DNA of 9,549 nucleotides, from NCBI GenBank assembly GCA_020849725.1, contig JADLAZ010000029.1:1-9549 (forward strand). The letters run 5' to 3'. Position numbers and translations under genes: made by a program. Below the pieces are notes generated by a model that was not told where the DNA came from, ran no database searches, and worked only from the letters and a program-made list of their open reading frames with translations. Source of the DNA: Chloroflexota bacterium. GTDB lineage: Bacteria > Chloroflexota > Chloroflexia > Thermomicrobiales > JADLAZ01. Of this stretch, positions 1-6,402 are shown piece by piece. Position 1 is the stretch's first letter. Each line of letters starts with the position of its first letter.

Positions 1-16
1 CGCGGCGCGTGCCCGG

Positions 17-451
17 TCACGGTTCCTGCCAACTCGTCAGCACCCGATCGGCGATCATGTCGGCCGCCGCACGCCGGCGCCGGGAGATCTCGGTCACGCA
101 CACGCCGGCCCGGCGCGCCGACTCCTCACGCGACACGCCCCGGAGCGCGTCGGCCAGTACTTCCAGGCAGGGCGCGTCGGCCGTCTCACCGAGCTCCTCC
201 CAGGCGGCCGCATGGGCGCTGCGCACGGCGCGAATGACGACGACGGCCGAGGGATAGCGGTAGCCGCGCAGGCCGGCGGCGCGTCGGCGGACGTCCGCCA
301 GCGCGCAGATCGGGGCGTCCGACAGCCGGCTCGGGTGGTTCAGATGCTGGAAGGCCTGCGTCAACAGCCGGACGAGGTCGGCCCGCGCCGCGGCCTCGCG
401 TCGCTGCATCTCCACCTGCGACGGCCGCCCGCCGTGCGCGCTCGTCCTCAT
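17..451 (-). CDS. Small basic protein with a possible C-terminal helix-turn-helix
   Basis: I cannot place this 144-residue protein in a named family. It is rich in arginine and alanine. An N-terminal helical part (about 12-40) is followed by a middle with ALADVRRRAAGLRGYRYPSA (50-69). A C-terminal segment (about 104-127; GVSREESARRAG, then VTEISRRRR) resembles a helix-turn-helix of the sigma-region-4 or transposase type, that is G-x-S-x-E-E-x-A, a turn, then a recognition helix. No membrane segment or signal peptide is present. The ATG at 451 follows the upstream stop by 15 bases and has GAGGAG 5 bases before it, so it belongs to the same operon. A DNA-binding accessory or regulatory protein is the most natural reading, but this is inference from a weak motif. 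The gene is complete; the 16 bases after it hold nothing recognisable. Confidence 0.65.
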   Translation of the reverse strand: MRTSAHGGRPSQVEMQRREAAARADLVRLLTQAFQHLNHPSRLSDAPICALADVRRRAAGLRGYRYPSAVVVIRAVRSAHAAAWEELGETADAPCLEVLADALRGVSREESARRAGVCVTEISRRRRAAADMIADRVLTSWQEP

Positions 452-466
452 GGGGGCTCCTCTCCC

Positions 467-2116
467 TCAGCTGCCAGGGCGGTGGGCGGCGGGTGCCGCA
501 GTCCCCAGCGACCGCGGCGGCGCTCCGTCTGCCGTGCGCCAGATCGGGCCGAAGAGGCCCGCCCGCGCCACCTGCCCCGCCGTCGTCGTCCAGAGCGGCG
601 GCGTGGGGCGGCGGTGACGGCGGGCCAGTTCGTTGGCCAGGTCGTGGATCAGCGTCTCGCGCCGAGCGGTCGTGGTGATGACGAGCGCCAGCGCGTCGCG
701 GGCGGCCGGCGAGGCGCCCCAGGCGACGTAGTGGCGCAGCTTGCGCGCCAGGCGCGCCCGGCCTTCGGTGCCGCGGTCCCACTCGATCAGGAGCGTCAGG
801 CGGCGGCCGTCGAGCTGGAGCCGGGCGATCGCGTCCGGCTCGACCTTGCCGCGCCGGCCGGGCGCCGCCCACCAGCGCCGCGTCAGCGCCGGCTCGCCGG
901 TCGGAAAGAGGACCGGGCGCGTCGCCGGCCCCTGCCAGTCAAGCAGCCGGGCATCGCGGCTGCCGGCGCGCGCCTGCTCGACCGCCGCCTGGAGGTGCTG
1001 GCGCAGGCGGACGATCGCGCGGGTGTGGCGCGGGTGGGCGGCCAGCCGCGCCAGCGCCCGCCCGCCGGCGCGGTCCGGGGCACCGCCGGCCGTCGCCGTC
1101 AGGCGGCGGTGCTGGGCGGGCGACAGGCCGGCGACGGCGGCCAGCAAGCGCAGGCCGGCGCCGGTGGCCCACAGCGCCGGCTGACCGCCCGCCGGTCCGC
1201 GGCCGGCCAGCCCCCCTGCCGCCAGGCGGGCGACGTGGGCGTAGGCGCGCCGGCGATCGACGCCGAGGAACCAGGCCAGGTCGGCGATCGTCAGCAGCGG
1301 GTAGCGCGCCATGAGCCGCAGCGTGGCCAGGTCGGCCGCGCTGAGCGCCAGTCGCCGCGCCGCCAGCCCCGCGAGGCCCCGCCCCGGGGCGGGCGCGGGC
1401 GCCGTCAGCAGTCCGGCCGGTAGCGGCTCCAGCGCCGGTGCCGGCGCTGGCCGCCCGTCGGCATCGAGCCAATCGACGGTCGTTTCAGGGGTCGGTCGCG
1501 CCAATGCCGCGGCGGTCGTCAGCCGGAGCGGCGGCCGGCGCGGCAGGCCGGCCAGCCGGTCAAGCCAGGCGGCCGGCCCCGCGTCGCCGGCGCAGACGAG
1601 CGCGACCGGCGGCGCGTAGGGGGCGAGCGCCACCAGCGTCGCCAGCCAAGCGCGCTCGGTCGCGTCGCGCCGCTCGCCGTCGTCCCAGCGCAGCAGCAGG
1701 CCGGCCGGGGGATCGGCGCGCACGAGCCAGCCGTCGGCCAGGCCAGCCAGCGGGTGGCGTGCGCCGGCCAGGGGCGGCCCGCCCGCCTCGTCCGACAGGC
1801 GGGCGGTGAGCGGCGGCGCGGCCGGTTCGGCCAGGCGGGCGAGCAGGGCATGGAGGGCGCGCACGTGCTCCAGCCGGACCAGCCGGCGTGGCGCCGGCAG
1901 CGGGCCGGCCGGGCCGGCGAGCGCGAAGAGCGCCTCGGTCGGCCAGGTCGAGGGCGCGACGGCGAGGCGGCGCGCTCGGCCGGCGGCGACCAGGCCAGCC
2001 AGCCGGTGGCGCACGGTTCGGGCACTGGCGCCGCACAGGGCGGACAGCTCGGCCGCGGTCAGCCAGGGCGAGCGGGCCAGCCAGTCGGTGAGCCGGTCGT
2101 CGAGCGGCGCGCTCAC
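467..2116 (-). CDS. Replication-relaxation family protein, apparently with a duplicated module
   Basis: The protein has 549 residues and a GTG start. The C-terminal half fits the replication-relaxation family known from plasmids and conjugative elements of Gram-positive bacteria. It has a winged helix-turn-helix (about 262-325, with ARYPLLTIADLAWFLGVD), a linking helix HPRHTRAIVRLRQHL (361-375), and a core with PDAIA (P427, D428), LLIEWDRGTE (E445, D447), a KLRHYVAW helix (K459, Y463) and ALALVITTT (475-483). The N-terminal half repeats this plan: a winged helix (9-50, ARSPWLTAAELSALCGAS), RLEHVRALHALLARL (81-95), ADGWLV (D128), LLLRWDDGE (141-148) and PVALVCAG (170-177). Members bind DNA and are linked to plasmid replication and DNA relaxation, so a relaxosome or oriT-binding role is plausible. 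It directly follows the coupling protein, which fits DNA hand-off. The family call is good; the exact function is unknown. Confidence 0.8.
   Translation of the reverse strand: MSAPLDDRLTDWLARSPWLTAAELSALCGASARTVRHRLAGLVAAGRARRLAVAPSTWPTEALFALAGPAGPLPAPRRLVRLEHVRALHALLARLAEPAAPPLTARLSDEAGGPPLAGARHPLAGLADGWLVRADPPAGLLLRWDDGERRDATERAWLATLVALAPYAPPVALVCAGDAGPAAWLDRLAGLPRRPPLRLTTAAALARPTPETTVDWLDADGRPAPAPALEPLPAGLLTAPAPAPGRGLAGLAARRLALSAADLATLRLMARYPLLTIADLAWFLGVDRRRAYAHVARLAAGGLAGRGPAGGQPALWATGAGLRLLAAVAGLSPAQHRRLTATAGGAPDRAGGRALARLAAHPRHTRAIVRLRQHLQAAVEQARAGSRDARLLDWQGPATRPVLFPTGEPALTRRWWAAPGRRGKVEPDAIARLQLDGRRLTLLIEWDRGTEGRARLARKLRHYVAWGASPAARDALALVITTTARRETLIHDLANELARRHRRPTPPLWTTTAGQVARAGLFGPIWRTADGAPPRSLGTAAPAAHRPGS
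527..2095 (-). repeat. Protein-level internal duplication in the replication-relaxation gene
   Basis: Residues about 8-222 and about 258-530 can be laid side by side by eye in the same order: winged helix, H-R helix, (P/A)D strand, WD strand, ALV strand, TTA segment and final ADG. W144-D145 matches W446-D447 with an offset of 302, and T200-T201-A202 matches T511-T512-A513 with an offset of 311. The copies have diverged strongly, so no DNA-level repeat is seen. In the N-terminal copy E445 is replaced by R143 and K459 by W157, so that copy looks catalytically or functionally degenerate. Confidence 0.5.
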
Positions 2117-4809
2117 GGATCACCCTCCAGCGTCGAATCCGACGCCGGCCCGACGTCCGGCAGGGGCAATGGTCGGCTGGCGCCCGTCGGGCGCCGCCGT
2201 CGGCCGCCGCCCCCGTGCCCACCGGTCGCTGCGGACGTCGACGCCGCTCCGGCTGGGGTGGCGGTCCCGGCGCGGCCGGCCGGTTGCTGGCCGCCGGTCG
2301 CGGCGGCGGTCTTGACCAGGCTCAGCTCGGCCAGGGCGCGCACCCAGGCCCGCGCCGCCGCGACCCGCGCCGCCGCCTCCACCGCCGGCACGCCCCACCG
2401 CGCACGCCCCGCCGCCCGCAGCGCCGCCGCGAGCGCCGGGTCCGCGTCGGCCGGCGGGTGGACGCGCAGCCAGGTGGCCGGCGCCGGCAGGCCGCGCTCG
2501 CTCGCCTTGAGATACGCGCAGCCCCGCTCCAGGTTGGTCAGGTCGGCGACGCCCACCAGTTCGTCGAGCTCGGGCGCCAGCAGCGCCGCCTCCCCGGCGC
2601 TCGTTCGGAAGGCAAGCAGCGCCTCGCAGTTGCCCAGCAGCAGCGGGCGCAGCGCCGGGTCGAGCCGGTCGAGGCCGGCCAGCGTCTGGGTCGCCAGCAG
2701 GAAGCCGGCGCCGTACTTGCGCAGTTCACCGACCAGCCGGGCGTAGTCGACCGCCGGCAGCGCCTGCAGCTCGTCGATGGCGACCAGCACCCGGCGGCGC
2801 CGATCCGGCGGCAGCGCCGCCTGCCGCTCGACGGCCAGGTCGACGTCGCCGACCAGCAGCGCGCCGAGCAAGGCGGCCAGGTCGCCGCCGATGACGCCGC
2901 GCGCCAGGTTGACGATGACGATCTTGCCGTCCATGACGGCCGCGCCCAGGTCGAGCGTCGTGCGCGGCTGGCCGATGATGTGGCGCGCGACCGTCAGCGT
3001 GGCGAAGGAAGCAAGCTTGGTCAGCACCGGGTTGATCATCTCTTCGCGCAGCCGCGGCCAGACGGTCGCGTAGTAGTCGCGCCACCAGCCGTCGTTGGAG
3101 ACGGGTGGGCCGAGCCGGTCGAGCACGGTGGCGCGAAAGTAGTCGTCCTGCAGCAGCGGCGCCACCGTCAGCAGCGTGAACTGCTGGTCGGGCGCGACGT
3201 CGCGGTTGCGCTCGGCGAGCGTGATCAGCGCCTGGCGCAGCATCTGCTCCATGCGATCGCCCCAGGTGTGCGGCCACAGGCGGCGCAGGCCGCTGATGGC
3301 GTCGGCGACGATGCGATCGGGCGGCCGCCCGACCGTCGCGTCGAGCGGGTTGAGGCCGACCGGCCGGTCGGCGTCGGCCAGGTCCAGGCTGATGACGTCG
3401 CCCCGGCGGCCACGGGGCACCAGGCCGAGCAGGGCGCGGGCCAGGTCGCCATGCGGGTCGACGACGAGCGCGCCGCGGGCGGGGTCGGCCATGGCGTGGG
3501 CGAGCAGGTGGTGGAGGGCGGTGCTCTTGCCGGCGCCGGTCTTGCCGAGCAGGAGCGTGACGCGCCCGAGCAACTCGTCGGGGAAGGCGACCGGGAGGGC
3601 GACGCCGCCCTGCTCGCTCGTGCCGAGCGGGCAGCCGTCGGCGAGCCACGGGCGGCCGTCGGGGGCATGGCGCGGCGGGCGGCGGCGGACGCTGCCGGCG
3701 CGGACCAGGTCGCCGGCGTCGGCCAGGCCGCCGACCGGCCCCCACAGGCTCGCTAACTCACTGGCCGACAGCACGGTGGCGCGCCACGTCCGGCCGCACA
3801 GCGCGGGCGGGGCGAGCGGGTCGCCGACGCGCGCCGGGCGGGCGGCGAGCGCGTTGCCATCGGCGCGGGCGTAGAGTGGCAGGACGGTGGTCACGCGGCG
3901 GAGGAGGGCATCGGCGCGGGCGCGGTCCGGCGCCCAGGCCAGCACGTGCAGGCGGGCCAGGCAGCCGGGGGCGTCGAGCTTGGCCAGCAGCAGCGCGGGC
4001 GTGGGCAGCTCCGGCCGGCGTCGCCAGCGCAACGCGAGCAGCAGCGGCAGGATCAGCAGGAGCGCCAGCGCCAGCCCGGCGGCCGCGCCGAGCAGGACCG
4101 GCTGGAGCCCGAGCACAGTCGCCCACGGCACGAGGCCGAGCGCGCCCGATGGGCGCTGGCCGGCGCGGACAGCGGCGACCACCGGCCAGGCCCAGAGCCC
4201 GAGCGCCAGTGCCGCGAGCAGCAGCAGGAAGCCGAGGCTGCCGGTGGCGCCGCCGGACGACCGGCGGTCGGGCGGCGACAGCGGCGCGCCGTGCTCGTCC
4301 GCGCGTCGGGCGGCGTGCAGCAGCGGCCGGTGGCGGCGCGCCCAGCCAGCGGGGGCCGGCGCCAGCGTCAGGCGCAGCACCAGGCGCTCGCCGGGGCCGA
4401 CGCCCTGCAGGGCGCGCGCCAGCACTGCCAGCGGGTCGCCCTGGCACTCAGCCGCTTCGCGCGCGTAGGTGCGGAGGGGGAAATACTCCGGGTCACGCAG
4501 GACCAGCTCCAGCGCGGCGGCGCAGCCGTCCGCCGCCGGCCGGGCCGGGTCGTCGGCCGGCGCGACCGGGTTGAGGCGCGCCTGAGGGAAGGCGGCGTGG
4601 ACGGCGGCAGCGAGCGCCGCGCTGGTCGGCGCGTCCCAGGCGCGCGCCAGCAGACGCAGCCGGCCGGGCTCGGCGGCGAGCTCGAGCGCGACCGGCCCGG
4701 CCGGCAGGGCCGAGCAGAGGTTGATGCTCGCCAGCGGGTCGCGCGGGTCGACCGTCGGCGCCAGCACATCCCACAGGCAGGGGGAGGTCGGCGGCGGGTG
4801 GCTCGTCAC
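2113..4809 (-). CDS. Type IV coupling protein (VirD4/TraD/TraG type ATPase)
   Basis: The protein has 898 residues from the GTG at 4809. Residues 1-185 form a soluble N-terminal domain, with the stretches FPLRTYAREA and GDPLAVLARAL that I associate with Gram-positive-type conjugation ATPases. Two membrane helices lie at about 192-214 and 237-260. The motor domain has Walker A GKTGAGKS (422-429, lysine 428), then VVDPHGDLA and GLNPLD. Walker B is VLVAIDELQ (D679, E680) and LLATQTLAGL holds Q708, a region matching the TraD/TraG TraM-recognition domain. The stretch MINPVLTKLASF and a following IGQPRTTLD motif are typical of these HerA-like motors. The C-terminal 65 residues (834-898) are low complexity, with a glycine run and four arginines (870-873). 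The protein would deliver the DNA substrate to the VirB4-powered channel at the membrane. Both ends are coupled to neighbours by GTGA overlaps. Confidence 0.92.
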   Translation of the reverse strand: MTSHPPPTSPCLWDVLAPTVDPRDPLASINLCSALPAGPVALELAAEPGRLRLLARAWDAPTSAALAAAVHAAFPQARLNPVAPADDPARPAADGCAAALELVLRDPEYFPLRTYAREAAECQGDPLAVLARALQGVGPGERLVLRLTLAPAPAGWARRHRPLLHAARRADEHGAPLSPPDRRSSGGATGSLGFLLLLAALALGLWAWPVVAAVRAGQRPSGALGLVPWATVLGLQPVLLGAAAGLALALLLILPLLLALRWRRRPELPTPALLLAKLDAPGCLARLHVLAWAPDRARADALLRRVTTVLPLYARADGNALAARPARVGDPLAPPALCGRTWRATVLSASELASLWGPVGGLADAGDLVRAGSVRRRPPRHAPDGRPWLADGCPLGTSEQGGVALPVAFPDELLGRVTLLLGKTGAGKSTALHHLLAHAMADPARGALVVDPHGDLARALLGLVPRGRRGDVISLDLADADRPVGLNPLDATVGRPPDRIVADAISGLRRLWPHTWGDRMEQMLRQALITLAERNRDVAPDQQFTLLTVAPLLQDDYFRATVLDRLGPPVSNDGWWRDYYATVWPRLREEMINPVLTKLASFATLTVARHIIGQPRTTLDLGAAVMDGKIVIVNLARGVIGGDLAALLGALLVGDVDLAVERQAALPPDRRRRVLVAIDELQALPAVDYARLVGELRKYGAGFLLATQTLAGLDRLDPALRPLLLGNCEALLAFRTSAGEAALLAPELDELVGVADLTNLERGCAYLKASERGLPAPATWLRVHPPADADPALAAALRAAGRARWGVPAVEAAARVAAARAWVRALAELSLVKTAAATGGQQPAGRAGTATPAGAASTSAATGGHGGGGRRRRPTGASRPLPLPDVGPASDSTLEGDP
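2123..2128 (-). promoter_or_regulatory. Ribosome binding site and GTGA junction before the replication-relaxation gene
   Basis: GGAGGG at 2128-2123 lies 6 bases upstream of the GTG start at 2116, within the last codons of the coupling protein. That GTG overlaps the coupling-protein TGA (2115-2113). Unlike the previous GTGA junction, this one has a strong ribosome site. Confidence 0.7.
4806..4809 (-). promoter_or_regulatory. GTGA stop-start overlap before the coupling-protein gene
   Basis: The GTG start of the coupling protein (4809-4807) overlaps the TGA of the 139-residue gene (4808-4806). A G-rich stretch (GGTGGGGG) about 8 bases upstream is a weak ribosome site, so translation probably depends on ribosomes finishing the upstream gene. 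This is the reason for choosing 4809 over the in-frame ATG at 4896. Confidence 0.7.
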
Positions 4810-5225
4810 CGGCACGCCCCCACCCGCGCCGCCCCGACGGCTGCCGGCTCGCCGGCCGGCCGCCGCGCCGTCGCGGGCCAGAGCACCAGCAGCCACTCGA
4901 CCGGCATCGCGAAGGCCATCTCACGCAGGGCGGGGTCGAGCGCTTCCCAGCGCGCCCACCAGTCGACCAACGCGGGGCTGACCAGCCGGCGTCGGGTCGC
5001 AGCGCGGTGACCCGGACGGCGCAGGAGGCGCGCCGCCGCCCGCAGCAGGCGGCCGGCGACGGTGGCGTCGACGGCGAGGACGCGGCGGGGGCGGGCCTCC
5101 AGCTCGGTCAGCAGCAGCACGACCAGCGTCTCCTCGAGCCAGCCGAAGCCCCAGGCGTCGGGGACGAGGGCGAGGGCGTGCTCCAGGCAGGCGGCGGCGA
5201 CGGCGTCATCGGTCATCGGTGGCAT
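4806..5225 (-). CDS. Hypothetical protein between primase and coupling protein
   Basis: I do not recognise this protein. It has 139 residues, is predicted mostly helical and soluble, and shows no signal peptide or membrane helix. It begins acidic (MTDDAVAAACLEHALALVPD), has a short aromatic and acidic patch (WGFGWLEETLVVLLL, 25-39), a basic middle (about 66-81) and a tryptophan-rich part (LVDWWARWEALDP, 86-98). It ends with an Ala/Arg-rich tail. No catalytic motif is evident. Evidence that it is real: a good Shine-Dalgarno site upstream, a 20-base overlap with the primase gene and a GTGA stop-start overlap with the coupling-protein gene. Being wedged between primase and coupling protein, it could be an accessory or loader factor for either, but that is inference. 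An in-frame extension of the downstream gene covers only its last third and is not needed. Confidence 0.7.
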   Translation of the reverse strand: MPPMTDDAVAAACLEHALALVPDAWGFGWLEETLVVLLLTELEARPRRVLAVDATVAGRLLRAAARLLRRPGHRAATRRRLVSPALVDWWARWEALDPALREMAFAMPVEWLLVLWPATARRPAGEPAAVGAARVGACR

Positions 5226-6375
5226 CGTGGTCCTCCGTGCGGCGGAGTGGGCTGGCGACGACGGTGGCCAGCGTGGCGAACAGGCGCTCCCGCCCAGCGG
5301 GGAGGAGCGCTAGGTCGGCCAGGTCCTTGGCGGGCGGTGGCGGTCCGACGACGCGGGCGCGCGGGCCGATCAGGGCGGCCAGGCGGGCGGCCTCGGCCCG
5401 GCCGGCGGCGTCCGCGTCGAGCAACAGGACGATCTCGCGGGTGCGGCGCAGCGCCGCCAACTCGCCGGGGCTCAGCCCCAGCCCGCCGAGCGCCAGGACC
5501 GGCAGTCCCCAGCCCAACCCGACCAGGTAGTCGATCGCGCCCTCGACGATCACGACGCGCGCGCGGCCGGCGACCGCCTCCAGCCCGAGCGCCCGGCGCG
5601 GGGCGCGCACGCCCAGGTATTTCGGCCGATCGCCGGACTCGGGGTCGATCAGGCGGCCGGTTAACCAGACACAGTGTCCATGACGCCATTCTGGGAGGGT
5701 GACGCGGCCGGCCAGGCGCTCGCGGCCGCGCCGGTCGAGCAGCCCGAGCTCCACCAGCTCGGCCTCGACCCAGCCGTGGCAGCGGGCGAGCGGGGCCAGC
5801 CAGTCGCCGTCGCACCAGCCGACGCCTGCCGGGGCGAGCGCGTCGTCGCGGACGCCCCGGCCGCGCAGGTAGGCGAGGCCCGCATCGGCGCCGCGCACGC
5901 GGTGGCGCCGGCGCAGCGCGGCACGGTCGGCCTCGCCGAGGGTCGGCGCCACCGCCAGGTCGGCGTCGAGCGCCCGCGCCGCGACCAGCGCGGCGGCGTA
6001 GGCGGCGGCGGCCTCGGTCAGGATCGCCCGCTGGCGCGGCGTCAACTCGGGGCCGGCGGGCGGCGCCAGCGGCCGTGGCGCCGGCGACACCCCGCCGCCG
6101 GCCAGGCGGGCGACCGCCTCGGCGAAGCCGCAGCGCTCGCGCGTCATGACGAAGGCGATGACGTCGCCGTGCGCGCCGCAGCCGAAGCAGTGGTAGGTCC
6201 CCTGCTCGGGGTAGACAGTGAACGAGGGCGTGCGGTCGTCGTGGAAGGGGCAGCGGCCGACCAGCCGGACGCCCGATCGGCGCAGGCGCACGCCGGCGGC
6301 GGCGACGACCTGCTCGAGCGGGAAGCGGCGCTTGAGGACGGCCGGGTCGCGGTCGGGCTGGTGGGCGGGGCGCAT
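5206..6375 (-). CDS. Short DnaG-like primase (CHC2 zinc finger plus TOPRIM)
   Basis: The protein has 389 residues. An N-terminal zinc-binding domain has C42-P-F-H45 and C63-F-G-C66, the C-x2-H...C-x2-C pattern of CHC2 primases. The middle keeps the DnaG RNA-polymerase-domain landmarks: an AYLRGRGV-type segment (about 168-175), then LAGRVTLP (R224) and a PKYLGV motif (K252). The TOPRIM part has the glutamate in VIVEGAIDYL (E278), the aspartates in LLLDADAAG (D320, D322) and an AKDLAD motif (K350, D351). DnaG is usually about 600 residues; this protein stops right after TOPRIM and so lacks the C-terminal helicase-binding domain. Primases encoded within conjugative elements make RNA primers on transferred or replicating single strands, which is the likely role here. 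All expected metal ligands are present. The last seven codons overlap the next gene by 20 bases. Confidence 0.93.
   Translation of the reverse strand: MRPAHQPDRDPAVLKRRFPLEQVVAAAGVRLRRSGVRLVGRCPFHDDRTPSFTVYPEQGTYHCFGCGAHGDVIAFVMTRERCGFAEAVARLAGGGVSPAPRPLAPPAGPELTPRQRAILTEAAAAYAAALVAARALDADLAVAPTLGEADRAALRRRHRVRGADAGLAYLRGRGVRDDALAPAGVGWCDGDWLAPLARCHGWVEAELVELGLLDRRGRERLAGRVTLPEWRHGHCVWLTGRLIDPESGDRPKYLGVRAPRRALGLEAVAGRARVVIVEGAIDYLVGLGWGLPVLALGGLGLSPGELAALRRTREIVLLLDADAAGRAEAARLAALIGPRARVVGPPPPAKDLADLALLPAGRERLFATLATVVASPLRRTEDHDATDDR
5232..5236 (-). promoter_or_regulatory. Ribosome binding site inside the primase 3' end
   Basis: GGAGG lies 6 bases upstream of the ATG at 5225. A second in-frame ATG at 5216 would sit 15 bases away from this site, so the 5225 start is preferred. 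The site itself is coding sequence of the primase, which implies translational coupling. Confidence 0.6.
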
Positions 6376-6381
6376 GGCGGT

Positions 6382-6389
6382 CTCCCTCC
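6382..6389 (-). promoter_or_regulatory. Ribosome binding site of the primase gene
   Basis: GGAGGGAG stands 6 bases before the ATG at 6375, inside the 27-base gap after the virB4 stop. It marks the primase as independently initiated and fixes its start. Confidence 0.75.
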
Positions 6390-6402
6390 GCTGGTTGGCT
6401 GG

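Noticed and set aside
212..1423. Plus-strand open frame of 403 codons opposite the replication-relaxation gene
   Set aside because: Its translation is low-complexity Arg/Ala/Gly/Pro without domains and is antisense to a recognisable gene.
2215..3756. Long open frame on the plus strand (513 codons) opposite the coupling protein
   Set aside because: It lies entirely inside a clear ATPase gene, has Arg/Gln/Ala-rich composition without motifs, and is expected as a shadow frame in DNA this rich in G and C.
4810..4896. ATG at 4896 as the start of the coupling protein
   Set aside because: It would add 29 Arg/Gly/Ala-rich residues inside the preceding gene. The GTG at 4809 overlaps that gene's stop exactly and begins where family-like sequence begins.
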